From assembly GCA_043805315.1 (NCBI GenBank), contig JAZDID010000120.1:1-45680 (forward strand): 45,680 bases of DNA, in the 5' to 3' direction. Origin of the DNA: JAHJEM01 sp043805315 (GTDB taxonomy: Archaea > Nanobdellota > Nanobdellia > Woesearchaeales > JAHJEM01). A model generated the notes under the pieces. It did no database searches, was not told the origin of the DNA, and saw only the letters and a program-made list of their open reading frames with translations. Position 1 is the first letter of the stretch. The number at the start of each line of letters is the position of its first letter. This document shows, piece after piece, positions 6,742 through 13,892 of the stretch. Position numbers and translations under genes: made by a program.

Positions 6742-6778
6742 TTGAATGTGCCCACCTGCCAGCCCCCACCACCCACCC
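6742..6778. repeat. C-rich noncoding element, copy B
   Basis: TTGAATGTGCCCACC followed by GCCAGCCCCCACCACCC resembles the distal half of copy A (GGAATGTCCCCACC, then the CCCCC-ACCACC core). On the minus strand the runs G3, G3, G5 and G3 with short loops are a canonical G-quadruplex pattern. Confidence 0.5.
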
Positions 6779-6847
6779 TTGGAAATGGCGAAATATGACA
6801 GGTGATATGAACAGAAAGGCCAGAAATAACACGAATTTGCCGCATTA

Positions 6848-7366
6848 TTACGTGCATATCTCCTTGGCAATGGCCTCGTTGATCCGGAGGATGTTCTGCT
6901 TTGCCTGGACCATCTTGAAATGCTGCTCGAGGAGATAGATATGTTCATCAGTGTGGAGCTCTTTGATGAGCGGGATGCCCTTGGAGATCATGTTCTCCAC
7001 ATATTCCTGCACCATCTGCTCAGTGAAGCCGAGGCGCTTCGCGATCTGGCGCACTGTGACTCGTTCGCCTGCATAGATGACCATGAACACCTCCTGCTCG
7101 CGGTGGGTCAGCTCGATCCGTGCAGAAACTGTCTTCTTGATCCGCTCAGGAAGGAGCATCATCTCGATCGCGTCCAGGCGCTCAGAGAGCTTGTCGATCT
7201 TTCCCTCAATCTCAGCCAGGTACTCGTAGTTCTGCTGGATCTCAGAGGTGTTCTGGTTGATCGTGTCCAGGTGCTCGTCAAGCTCTTCCTTGATAGTTGA
7301 GAGGGATTCCCTGAACTGAGAACCGAGCTTCTCGACTTCTTGACGTACATCTATGTCTTTCAGCAA
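6848..7366 (-). CDS. Coiled-coil and winged-helix DNA-binding protein
   Basis: An N-terminal coiled coil (about residues 8-75, heptads of Leu/Ile with Glu/Lys) is followed by a helix-turn-helix domain: LTHREQEVFMVIYAG, VTVRQIAKRLGFTEQMVQEYVENMISKGI, then a short C-terminal helix. The HTH resembles LuxR/sigma-4-like recognition helices. I start at TTG 7366 (172 residues) because GGGGTGA lies 7 nt upstream, and because the TATA-like TTTAAAT abuts the alternative ATG at 7408, which would leave that ATG outside the transcript. An inverted repeat ATAGTTT-N10-AAACTAT (7413-7436) overlaps the promoter and suggests autoregulation. It is probably a dimeric transcription regulator; the target is unknown. 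Confidence 0.7.
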   Translation of the reverse strand: MLKDIDVRQEVEKLGSQFRESLSTIKEELDEHLDTINQNTSEIQQNYEYLAEIEGKIDKLSERLDAIEMMLLPERIKKTVSARIELTHREQEVFMVIYAGERVTVRQIAKRLGFTEQMVQEYVENMISKGIPLIKELHTDEHIYLLEQHFKMVQAKQNILRINEAIAKEICT

Positions 7367-7412
7367 AAATACTTCACCCCAACTGGAAAATGCTATGCAA
7401 CAGCTCATTTAA

Positions 7413-7436
7413 ATAGTTTGTTATGCTTGAAACTAT
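7413..7436. promoter_or_regulatory. Inverted repeat operator candidate
   Basis: ATAGTTT and AAACTAT are separated by 10 bp, so the half-site centres are 17 bp apart. The site overlaps the TATA/BRE zone of the coiled-coil/winged-helix gene on the minus strand, a typical place for autorepression. Confidence 0.45.
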
Positions 7437-7495
7437 ATGTTTTGGGGCTTGAAAAGAAGTCATCGACGAAGGGATACTAGATGTAGTGGTATCAT

Positions 7496-7891
7496 TTAGT
7501 AGGATTCTATCTTCAGCTCTTCAATCCTCCTGAAATGAGTCGTGTTCCGTGTCAATATGGTTTCACGATGGATCTTGGCTATGCCTGCAATCAAGCTGTC
7601 TTCAGGATCAATGACTTTTCCTGATTCTTTCAAATATGCATGGATGGTGCCTGCCTCTTTTGCAGCAGGAATATCAAAGGAATACGTGGCGAGCGATTCC
7701 AATAACAGGCGTATCTTCAACCTCTTCTTTTCATGAGTCAAACTGCCGACTCCCTGCCAGATCTCAAATACAGAAACAGTTGTGGTTGAAAGAGGGATGT
7801 TCCTCTTTTCAAGCTCCTTAATCCTTCCTATAATGTCAGGCTCTCCCCGCAAGAGATCAATCAGGGCTGTGGTGTCAAGAATCACGATCAC
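7496..7891 (-). CDS. vapC: VapC-type PIN-domain ribonuclease toxin
   Basis: The 131-residue protein shows the PIN-domain acidic pattern: D6 in ILDTTALIDLL, E43 in VFEIWQG, D98 in DPEDSLIAGIA, and the C-terminal TRNTTHF (N116). These residues bind Mg2+ or Mn2+ in VapC toxins, which cleave tRNA or rRNA. The gene overlaps the upstream antitoxin by 4 bp (ATGA) and must be co-translated with it. Length and gene order (antitoxin first) are usual for type II VapBC modules. The cellular RNA target is unknown. Confidence 0.93.
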   Translation of the reverse strand: MIVILDTTALIDLLRGEPDIIGRIKELEKRNIPLSTTTVSVFEIWQGVGSLTHEKKRLKIRLLLESLATYSFDIPAAKEAGTIHAYLKESGKVIDPEDSLIAGIAKIHRETILTRNTTHFRRIEELKIESY

Positions 7892-8109
7892 TCACTTCCT
7901 GCAGCCCGTTTCCTGCTCAGGGTTCTCGCTGCTTTCACGTCGTTTTCTAGCGCATCTGCTTCTTCGCTTGTCAAGAGACCGCTGAACTCAAGAAGGCTGA
8001 CTTTATTCGTTATCTTATTGATGACGTCGCTGAAACTCTCTTTTTCGTTTTTTTTTGCCATGAGCCGTTCATAGGTTTCTTCAGTTATGGAGATGGTCTT
8101 GGTTGCCAT
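7888..8109 (-). CDS. vapB: VapB-type antitoxin
   Basis: A 73-residue protein begins MATKTISITEETYERLMAKK, a ribbon-helix-helix-like N-terminus of the archaeal VapB family (COG1753/DUF217 type). It then has a helical linker and a C-terminal segment (LLTSEEADALENDVKAARTLSRKR) expected to wrap the PIN toxin. It overlaps vapC by 4 bp. A TATA box centred at about 8136 is 27 nt from the ATG, so the operon is likely leaderless and self-repressed by the VapBC complex binding at this promoter. The divergent methyltransferase gene starts only 97 bp away. Confidence 0.88.
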   Translation of the reverse strand: MATKTISITEETYERLMAKKNEKESFSDVINKITNKVSLLEFSGLLTSEEADALENDVKAARTLSRKRAAGSE

Positions 8110-8130
8110 GTATGGATGTATGTGTATGCA

Positions 8131-8140
8131 GTTTATATAT
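8131..8140 (-). promoter_or_regulatory. TATA box of vapBC
   Basis: The minus strand reads ATATATAAAC, centred 27 nt before the vapB ATG at 8109. This predicts a leaderless mRNA. Confidence 0.65.
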
Positions 8141-8170
8141 TTTTCGATTTATACACTCACTGGGATTCAT

Positions 8171-8182
8171 CGATTTTATAAG
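8171..8182 (+). promoter_or_regulatory. TATA box of the RNA methylase gene
   Basis: CGATTTTATAAG is centred about 27 nt before the ATG at 8207. This also supports 8207 as the start, rather than an upstream in-frame ATG that would lie outside the transcript. Confidence 0.65.
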
Positions 8183-8206
8183 TTTCTTAACATTTCATTA
8201 TTTATT

Positions 8207-8842
8207 ATGAAGAATATCTCCAAATCCAGCCTTGCCATCCTGCTCTCCCGGCTCAAGACTTTTGAAACGCCATCCTTGAAGGCAGAGCAATACACGACAG
8301 ACTCTGAAATAGCAGCGACAGCGCTCTGGGACGCCTATATGAAAGGATGTATCAAAGGAAAAACAATAGCTGACCTTGGCTGCGGCACAGGAACGCTAGG
8401 GATAGGCTGCCTGATTCTCGGAGCTGGAAAAGTGTATTTTATTGATAATGATAGCGCAGCCCTGGAAAGTGCCAAAGAGAACCTTTCCTTTGCTGAAAAG
8501 CTGGTGAAAACACGGCTGAGCGCAAAGGCAGAGCTCTTGCACAAGGACATTGCTGATTTTCATACTCCTGTTGATCTTGTGGTGCAGAACCCTCCATTTG
8601 GCACGCGAAACAAAGGTGCAGATCTTGCATTTCTGATGAAAGCAATGGGGCTGTCTCCACTAATCTATAGCTTCCATAAGGCAAGCACATTGGATTACCT
8701 GCAGAAGTATGTTGCTAGGCAGGGGTTTTCAGTGGTGCAGGCAATGAAGTTCACCTATCCTCTTAGCCAGACCATGCGCTTCCATAGGAAGAGGATAGAG
8801 CGGATTGAGGTCGTGTGCCTGCATATTGTGAAAAGAAGATGA
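8207..8842 (+). CDS. METTL5-like RNA N6-adenine methyltransferase
   Basis: The 211-residue class I SAM-dependent methylase carries KAEQYTT near the N-terminus (a hallmark of the archaeal COG2263/METTL5 group), motif I DLGCGTGTLGIG (56-67, binds SAM), the acidic loop FIDND (78-82) and motif IV NPPFGTR (128-134), the catalytic motif of N6-adenine methylases. Eukaryotic METTL5 modifies an adenine of 18S rRNA, so 16S rRNA is the likely substrate here (inferred from family). The ATG at 8207 is chosen because of the TATA box 27 nt upstream, which makes the upstream extension to 8087 untranscribed. The next gene, rpoL, starts 55 bp after the stop with its own TATA box. Confidence 0.9.
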   Translation: MKNISKSSLAILLSRLKTFETPSLKAEQYTTDSEIAATALWDAYMKGCIKGKTIADLGCGTGTLGIGCLILGAGKVYFIDNDSAALESAKENLSFAEKLVKTRLSAKAELLHKDIADFHTPVDLVVQNPPFGTRNKGADLAFLMKAMGLSPLIYSFHKASTLDYLQKYVARQGFSVVQAMKFTYPLSQTMRFHRKRIERIEVVCLHIVKRR

Positions 8843-8866
8843 TAATGGAAATCTCCTGTAACAAAC

Positions 8867-8878
8867 TTTATAAATAAC
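8867..8878 (+). promoter_or_regulatory. TATA box of rpoL
   Basis: CTTTATAAATAA is centred 26 nt ahead of the ATG at 8898. A leaderless transcript is expected. Confidence 0.7.
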
Positions 8879-8897
8879 CCCTTTTTTCAGCCTCTTC

Positions 8898-9176
8898 ATG
8901 GAAATAACTGTTCTCGAAAGCTCGAAGAAACGGCTTGTCTTTGAATTGAAAGGCACTGACCATACGTTCTGCAATGCGCTCAAGAAAGAGCTCTTGAATG
9001 ACAAAACCGTTACCATCGCGACGTATTCCATCCGCCACCCGTTGATTGCCATCCCCAAGTTCATCATCGAGACAACAGGCAAGGATCCGAAGAAAGTGCT
9101 TGCCGACGCAGCACAGCGGCTGAAAGAACAGAACTCTGAGTTCCTGCAGAAGTTCAAAAGGATGATTGCGAAGTGA
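8898..9176 (+). CDS. rpoL: DNA-directed RNA polymerase subunit L (Rpo11)
   Basis: The 92-residue protein has the conserved RPB11-type core: FELKGTDHTFCNALKKELL, then ATYSIRHPL, then IPKFIIETTGKDPKKVLADAAQRL, with a C-terminal helix. Rpo11 pairs with Rpo3 in the assembly platform of archaeal RNA polymerase, equivalent to the alpha dimer in bacteria. Length and motif order are normal for the family. It is a solid archaeal marker and indicates that this part of the window is core chromosome and not plasmid. It has its own promoter. Confidence 0.95.
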   Translation: MEITVLESSKKRLVFELKGTDHTFCNALKKELLNDKTVTIATYSIRHPLIAIPKFIIETTGKDPKKVLADAAQRLKEQNSEFLQKFKRMIAK

Positions 9177-9270
9177 ATCTCTCTTGATTTCTATTCATTT
9201 CGTCTTAGACGCCACCAAAGGCGCAGCAGTCAAACAGCTTCTTGAAATTACTCACGCGTAAACCCAAACT

Positions 9271-9280
9271 CTTATAAACA
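9271..9280 (+). promoter_or_regulatory. TATA box of the polyprenyl synthase gene
   Basis: CTTATAAACA is centred about 26 nt ahead of the ATG at 9301, again consistent with a leaderless transcript. Confidence 0.65.
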
Positions 9281-9300
9281 ACCTTTTATCATTCCCCTCG

Positions 9301-10380
9301 ATGAACCCCCTGATTACCCAATTCAAGCAACAGCTCGATCCTGTCCTCGAGCACTATCTTGACCAGAAGATCAGGCAGCAGGACAATATTCTGGTCAAGC
9401 AGATGTACTCTGTCCTGAAAGACTTCACCATGCGCTCAGGAAAGCGGATCAGGGCAAGCATCACCTATCACGGCTACGCGTGCATCGCAGACATCCCGAA
9501 AAAAAAAGAGAAGGACCTGCTCTTCGCCTCAGGAGCGATCGAGATCATCCAGTCCTACCTGCTCATCCACGACGACATCATTGACAGGGATGTCCTGCGG
9601 AGAGGAGGGCCGACTGTCCATACCTTCTACCAGCGCCTGTTCAAAGAGATGCTCAATGACCACAAACATGCAAGAGCGCTCGACCAGCATCTCGGCACCA
9701 GCTTTGCCATCCTCATCGGAGACCTTGCCAACGGGCTTGCACAAGACATCATCCTGAACTCGCGGTTTCCAGACAAGGCCAAAACCCTTGCTGCTGAAGC
9801 CATGAATTCCCTGACCCTGGAAGTCGTGCATGGCCAGGCACTTGATATCGTCGCCGAGATCGACCGGAATCTCACAGAAGAGGACGTGCTGAAGATCCAA
9901 GGCTTGAAGACAGCCAAGTACACAGTCGAGGCTCCCTTCATGATTGGTGCGATTCTTGCAGGCGCAAATGAACAACAGAAGAAGACGATCTCAGCATTTT
10001 CCAAGCCGCTCGGCCAGGCATTCCAGATCCAGGATGACATCCTCGGCATGTTCGGCAATGAAGCTGAGACAGGAAAGTCTGCGATGTCAGACCTGAAAGA
10101 AGGCAAGATGACACTCCTCATCGTGAAAGCCCTGGAAAAAGCAAACCCGAAAGAGAAAAAGATTATCCTCACTGCATTAGGTAACTGCGCGCTTACTCCT
10201 GCTGAACATGCAGCAGTCAAGCGGATTGTCCAATCAACCGGCTCGCTGGACTATTCCAAAAAACTCGCGAAAAAGCTCTGCAACCAGGCATATGCGATAC
10301 TGAAGCAAGGGAACTTCAGGAGAGAAGGGGTGGATTTCATCCGCACCATCGGAGAATGCATTGTCAACAGGACAACATAA
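9301..10380 (+). CDS. Geranylgeranyl/short-chain polyprenyl diphosphate synthase
   Basis: The 359-residue trans-prenyltransferase condenses IPP with allylic diphosphates; in archaea the C20 product feeds membrane ether lipids. Visible motifs are GKRIR (47-51), the first Asp-rich motif D91-D-I-I-D95, GQALD (178-182), KTAKYTVEAP, and the second Asp-rich motif Q-D245-D246. The aspartates bind Mg2+-diphosphate. Y86, five residues before the first motif, is bulky and would limit chain length to about C15-C20, as in archaeal GGPP synthases (inference). The gene ends 8 bp before the stop of the convergent cis-prenyltransferase, so two successive isoprenoid steps are paired here. Confidence 0.92.
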   Translation: MNPLITQFKQQLDPVLEHYLDQKIRQQDNILVKQMYSVLKDFTMRSGKRIRASITYHGYACIADIPKKKEKDLLFASGAIEIIQSYLLIHDDIIDRDVLRRGGPTVHTFYQRLFKEMLNDHKHARALDQHLGTSFAILIGDLANGLAQDIILNSRFPDKAKTLAAEAMNSLTLEVVHGQALDIVAEIDRNLTEEDVLKIQGLKTAKYTVEAPFMIGAILAGANEQQKKTISAFSKPLGQAFQIQDDILGMFGNEAETGKSAMSDLKEGKMTLLIVKALEKANPKEKKIILTALGNCALTPAEHAAVKRIVQSTGSLDYSKKLAKKLCNQAYAILKQGNFRREGVDFIRTIGECIVNRTT

Positions 10381-10388
10381 TACAAGTA

Positions 10389-11102
10389 TCACTTCCCGAA
10401 CCTTCTCTGCCTGTGCTGGTATTCCTGGATGCACTCGACCAGGTCTTCCTTCTCGAACTCCGGCCATTTCTTCTCAAGAAAAATCCATTCGCTGTAATTG
10501 CTCTGCCAGATCAGGAAATTCGAGGTGCGCCTTTCGCCGCCGGTCCTGATGATCAGGTCAGGCTCAGAATTCAGGTTTAGATGGTCAGAGAACAGCTCCT
10601 CGTTGATCTTCTCGACATCAATCTCACCCATTTTTGCCTCTGCCGCTATCTTCTTGACAGCGTCCAACACCTCTTCCCTCCCGCCATAGGCCATGGCGAA
10701 GTTAATGAGGTACTTGTCATGCTTCTTTGTCTTTTCCATGATCTCCTGCATGAGCGCGTATATCCGTTGAGGGAACATCTTGATCCTGCCGATGAACCTG
10801 ATCCGGATCCTGTTCTCGTCAATCCTCTTGTCCACGAGCAATTCCCGTGCAGCATCCTCGAACAGCTGCATGATGTAGTTGAACTCCTCTTTTGGCCTGC
10901 TGAAGTTCTGGATTGAGAACGCATACAGGGTGACTTCGTGGATCTTGAGGTCACCGCACCATCCTATCAATTTCTTTACCTTCTCCTTGCCCCATTCATG
11001 GCCTTTCCAGGGCTTGAGCATGAGCTGCTTGGCAAACCGCCTGTTGCCGTCAAGGATGATGCCGATGTGCCGAGGCACGTTCTCTGGAAATTTCTCTTTC
11101 AT
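10389..11102 (-). CDS. uppS: cis-Prenyltransferase (undecaprenyl/dolichyl-type diphosphate synthase)
   Basis: The 237-residue UppS/Rer2-family protein shows IGIILDGNRRFAK with catalytic D18, the TLYAFSIQNFSRP motif, and the C-terminal signature RTGGERRTSNFLIWQ...YSEWIF. These bind the allylic diphosphate and IPP. The product is a long-chain polyprenyl diphosphate, expected to become the lipid carrier for protein N-glycosylation at the membrane. This fits the many N-x-S/T sites in the large secreted proteins of this window. A TATA box centred at 11129 is 27 nt from the ATG (leaderless). It converges with the GGPP synthase gene, the likely source of its starter. Confidence 0.93.
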   Translation of the reverse strand: MKEKFPENVPRHIGIILDGNRRFAKQLMLKPWKGHEWGKEKVKKLIGWCGDLKIHEVTLYAFSIQNFSRPKEEFNYIMQLFEDAARELLVDKRIDENRIRIRFIGRIKMFPQRIYALMQEIMEKTKKHDKYLINFAMAYGGREEVLDAVKKIAAEAKMGEIDVEKINEELFSDHLNLNSEPDLIIRTGGERRTSNFLIWQSNYSEWIFLEKKWPEFEKEDLVECIQEYQHRQRRFGK

Positions 11103-11122
11103 GGCATTTTAAAAATAGAAGT

Positions 11123-11134
11123 GGTTTATAAATA
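11123..11134 (-). promoter_or_regulatory. TATA box of the cis-prenyltransferase gene
   Basis: The minus strand reads TATTTATAAACC, centred 27 nt from the start codon at 11102. Confidence 0.65.
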
Positions 11135-11157
11135 TTACTGATAATTGATTTATTCTC

Positions 11158-11709
11158 CTAGACTTCAGCCCTGCAGTCTGGGCAGACCAGAGAGCCTTGC
11201 TTCTCAGAGATCTCTTCAGAAACCTCGCCGCAGATCTCGCAGATGCCCTGGTGCGCGACGCGCTCGTAGACCGGCTTCTTGGTCTCCTCACGCAGCTCGA
11301 TCTTCTCGACGATGATGTCAAAAAGCTGCGGCTCTATCTTCAGGATGTCCTTCAAGGTGATGAAGCCGATGAGCTTCTTGGTGCTGTCAATGACCGGCAG
11401 GTGCCTGATGTCATTGTCCCGCATCATGATCAGCGCGTCATAGATGTCTTTCTCAGGAGAAATGGTGACGAGCTTGGTCGTCATGACCCTGGAAACAGGA
11501 GTTTTTTTCACGTCAAGGTCAGAGATGACTGCTTTCCGCACAATATCCTCCTCTGTCACGATTCCCTTGATCTTGTTCCCTGCGCTGACGAGTATCGAGC
11601 CGATGTTGTGCTTCTCCATCAGCTTGGCGCAATCCCTGACAGAAGTGTCCTCTGTTGCCGTGACCGGCTTGGTCGTCATGCCATCATGGACTGTGAAGCC
11701 TGTCTTCAT
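11158..11709 (-). CDS. Tandem CBS-domain protein with C-terminal zinc ribbon
   Basis: The product has 183 residues with two CBS domains, about 10-62 (MTTKPVTATEDTSVRDC ... GIVTEEDIV) and 75-125 (VMTTKLVTISPEKDIYDAL ... GFITLKDIL). A helix and a four-Cys ribbon follow (C157-x2-C160 and C176-x2-C179). CBS pairs bind adenine nucleotides or SAM and act as energy or metabolite sensors. The ribbon may bind zinc and a partner. I start at ATG 11709 because AGGTG sits 6 nt upstream; the GTG at 11718 lies inside that ribosome-binding site. The TATA box at about 11760 gives a leader of about 24 nt. The regulated target is unknown. Confidence 0.88.
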   Translation of the reverse strand: MKTGFTVHDGMTTKPVTATEDTSVRDCAKLMEKHNIGSILVSAGNKIKGIVTEEDIVRKAVISDLDVKKTPVSRVMTTKLVTISPEKDIYDALIMMRDNDIRHLPVIDSTKKLIGFITLKDILKIEPQLFDIIVEKIELREETKKPVYERVAHQGICEICGEVSEEISEKQGSLVCPDCRAEV

Positions 11710-11753
11710 GATTTCCACCTAAAACCCATAATTTATGCAGGTAGAGGCTTTTT

Positions 11754-11765
11754 GGTTTAAATACA
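11754..11765 (-). promoter_or_regulatory. TATA box of the CBS gene
   Basis: The minus strand reads TGTATTTAAACC. A start about 27 nt downstream leaves room for the AGGTG ribosome-binding site, in contrast to the leaderless neighbours. Confidence 0.55.
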
Positions 11766-11794
11766 TTGTGGTGCTAGAAAGAAGTGATGGCAAA

Positions 11795-11843
11795 AAAAGC
11801 AAGAATTACCTGAGAAAGCAACAAAAAAAGAAAAAGTGAAAAA
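11795..11843 (-). terminator. Oligo-T terminators after the nucleotidyltransferase-like gene
   Basis: On the minus strand, directly after the stop at 11844, several T5-T7 runs occur (T5, T7, then T7 near 11795-11801). No strong hairpin is seen. Confidence 0.5.
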
Positions 11844-13766
11844 CTAATAGTTCACCAGTATCTCCACGTCCCTGCCGAAGATCTGCTTGAGGTTCTCGAA
11901 GATCGGCTCTTTCACAAAGACTTTCGGCGGGATCTCGATCTTTACAAGAGCCTGCTCGAGTTCTTCCACTGTTGATTTCCGTATGTTCGCGAGCGAGCCG
12001 TCCTGCTTGATCTCTCCGCGCGAGATCTCCTTCTCCTCATGGTCAATGTCGTGGATGATGAACGCGTGCTCTCCTAAGAGGATGACCTCGCCGTACTTGT
12101 CGCCGTGCTTCACCCTGATCTTTGTTCTCTCGAGCTCGCGGCCGCGCTTGCGCTGGATGTACTCGATCAGGAACTTGATAAGCTCGCGGCCTTTCTTTGT
12201 CACGTTCTGGATGTCGGTCTTGCTCAGCTTGCGTTCGTCATAATCCTTCTTCGCCTTGATCAATTCCTTGAGCATGCGCAGGAACTTCTCCGGGATCAGG
12301 CCTTTCTTGACCAGGCTGTGCTCGAATGCGTCGACGATTGATTCATCCTCGACTTTCTCGATGTTGCCCTCGATGCGCATGATATCCCTGATAATGGTCA
12401 CGACCTGCTCGTACGTGTGCAGGACAGACTCTTCCTCCCGCTTCTTCTCGATCTGCGTGAACAACTTATTCAGGCGCTTGAGGAATTTCTCAGCGTCGCT
12501 CAGGAACGTGTCCAGGTCTGCGCCGGTCAGGTCTTTCTTGTCACCGTGCTCGAGATCCTTCCGCAGCTGGATATTCCGTTCGAGTATCTTGACATACTCT
12601 TCTTCCAGGAGCTTCTCCTTCTTGACAAAGATCTCATTGAGCAATTGGGGAGTCTCCTTTGGCGTAGGTGGAGGGATGCCGTACATCATCAATGCTGCCT
12701 GGCTCGGCGTCAACAATGCATAGAACAGGTCTTCCATGCCCAATTCCTTGATCCTGAACTTCACCCGCTCGATCATCTGGTCTCCGGTGTGCATGAACAT
12801 CTCGATCGCTTCAGGGCTCGGCTTCACTTTTCCCATCTTCAAGAGCTGCTTCCAGGGCATGAAAATACCTCTGTCATAGAAGGGAATCCCGTCCCTGAGG
12901 AATGTGAATATGATAGGATTAGCTTCCTTGATATTGTCCCAGAAGTCTGTCAGGATGTAGACTTGGATGTTGATCTTGTTCTCGATCCCGGTCATCTTGC
13001 CTGCGTCATAGCCCATACCGATGATGATCGCTCGTAATTTGTCTTTCAGCTCTGCACGGGTCATCTTCTTCACATCCGTGTCATCAATGACAATGAAGAC
13101 GTCGATGTCTGACTTCGGCGTGGCCTTTCCCTGCACCAATGAACCTGCAAGCACATAGCAGACAATGTACTTCTCGAACTTCTTCAAGACCATGGTCTTG
13201 TGCACTTCAGAGATCTTGATGGCTGCAAGCATGCCTTTGTCATAAATCGGCGCAGCGAGCGAGATCATCTGCAGGAGATCGTACTTCGCGTCATAGCAGG
13301 ATTGCCAGAGCTCTGACAAGAGCATGGTGTCTGGCAGCAGGTTCTTGTCAACCTCTACTGCGATGGAATCAATGATCTTCAGCAGCTTGTCCTTGAGCTC
13401 ATACTTCGGCATCTTGGTGCTGTCAGAATCATCCACCAATATCAGGACATTTATCTTATCCTTCTCCTTTAGATCCTTGCTCGGCGGCAATAATGCGATG
13501 CCCATGATGTACTCGGCAAACTTATCCATGACTTTTTTCTTGAACTTCTCCAATACCTCTTTGAGCTCTTCGAGTTTCTTTTTTGCCTCTTCAGGAATAT
13601 CCTGCATAGCCGTGAGCTCCTTCCTTGATTCGTCCTGCAATTCCTCCATAGCCTGCTCAGCATGGCCAGGATGCCTTGGAACAGTCTGCGCTGGCAGGGC
13701 AGCTGCAGGAGTTATCTTGTGCTCTGAAGAAATTTTCTTTGGCGTTTGCCGGTGCTTTTTAGACAT
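11844..13766 (-). CDS. Tandem nucleotidyltransferase-fold protein, first copy degenerate
   Basis: The product has 640 residues. I start at ATG 13766 because AAAGGTGA lies 6 nt upstream; an ATG at 13787 has no such site. A Pro/Ala-rich basic head is followed by a helical segment and two related pol-beta-type nucleotidyltransferase modules. The second (about 193-310) has AGSLVQGKATPKSDIDVFIVIDD with G207-S208-like helix start and D220-x-D222. The first (about 80-190) aligns with it (INVLILVDD...ELKDKL, then FW/LW and IYDKG/FYDRG) but lacks the GS motif and the first Asp. A long helical region and a small beta-rich C-terminal domain (about 545-640) follow. No third carboxylate is obvious, so catalysis is uncertain. 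It could be a nucleotidyltransferase acting on RNA or protein, or a binding-only derivative. Confidence 0.75.
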   Translation of the reverse strand: MSKKHRQTPKKISSEHKITPAAALPAQTVPRHPGHAEQAMEELQDESRKELTAMQDIPEEAKKKLEELKEVLEKFKKKVMDKFAEYIMGIALLPPSKDLKEKDKINVLILVDDSDSTKMPKYELKDKLLKIIDSIAVEVDKNLLPDTMLLSELWQSCYDAKYDLLQMISLAAPIYDKGMLAAIKISEVHKTMVLKKFEKYIVCYVLAGSLVQGKATPKSDIDVFIVIDDTDVKKMTRAELKDKLRAIIIGMGYDAGKMTGIENKINIQVYILTDFWDNIKEANPIIFTFLRDGIPFYDRGIFMPWKQLLKMGKVKPSPEAIEMFMHTGDQMIERVKFRIKELGMEDLFYALLTPSQAALMMYGIPPPTPKETPQLLNEIFVKKEKLLEEEYVKILERNIQLRKDLEHGDKKDLTGADLDTFLSDAEKFLKRLNKLFTQIEKKREEESVLHTYEQVVTIIRDIMRIEGNIEKVEDESIVDAFEHSLVKKGLIPEKFLRMLKELIKAKKDYDERKLSKTDIQNVTKKGRELIKFLIEYIQRKRGRELERTKIRVKHGDKYGEVILLGEHAFIIHDIDHEEKEISRGEIKQDGSLANIRKSTVEELEQALVKIEIPPKVFVKEPIFENLKQIFGRDVEILVNY

Positions 13767-13820
13767 GGAATCACCTTTCACATGCATGATTTACAAGGAT
13801 GCTCTTTAGGGGAGAAGGGG

Positions 13821-13832
13821 GGTTTATAAATA
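13821..13832 (-). promoter_or_regulatory. TATA box of the nucleotidyltransferase-like gene
   Basis: The minus strand reads ATTTATAAACCC, about 60 nt before the start at 13766. The implied leader is about 35 nt and holds the AAAGGTGA site. Confidence 0.6.
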
Positions 13833-13879
13833 TTATGATAAAGAAAGCAGGAAGCATTCGGAGTGGAAACAGGAACAGG

Positions 13880-13886
13880 TAAAAAA
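13880..13886 (-). terminator. T6 terminator after the 13893 gene
   Basis: On the minus strand a T6 run follows the stop codon at 13893 by a few bases. Confidence 0.4.
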
Positions 13887-13892
13887 TGATTC

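Larger units (their letters stand above)
6458..6847. other. padR upstream region with repeat array and C-rich element
   Basis: No gene is supported here. It holds the padR promoter elements, the right composite repeat array (6465-6632), a perfect 12-bp palindrome CAACTGCAGTTG (6733-6744) and copy B of the C-rich element. The open frames crossing it have no ribosome-binding site and a composition unlike the neighbouring genes. Confidence 0.5.

Noticed and set aside
6642..6938. 98-codon plus-strand frame
   Set aside because: It crosses the C-rich element and runs into the antisense of the coiled-coil/winged-helix gene; composition is that of noncoding DNA.
8087..8206. Upstream in-frame start for the RNA methylase
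   Set aside because: It would overlap vapB and its promoter; the TATA box at 8171-8182 puts transcription start at the ATG at 8207.
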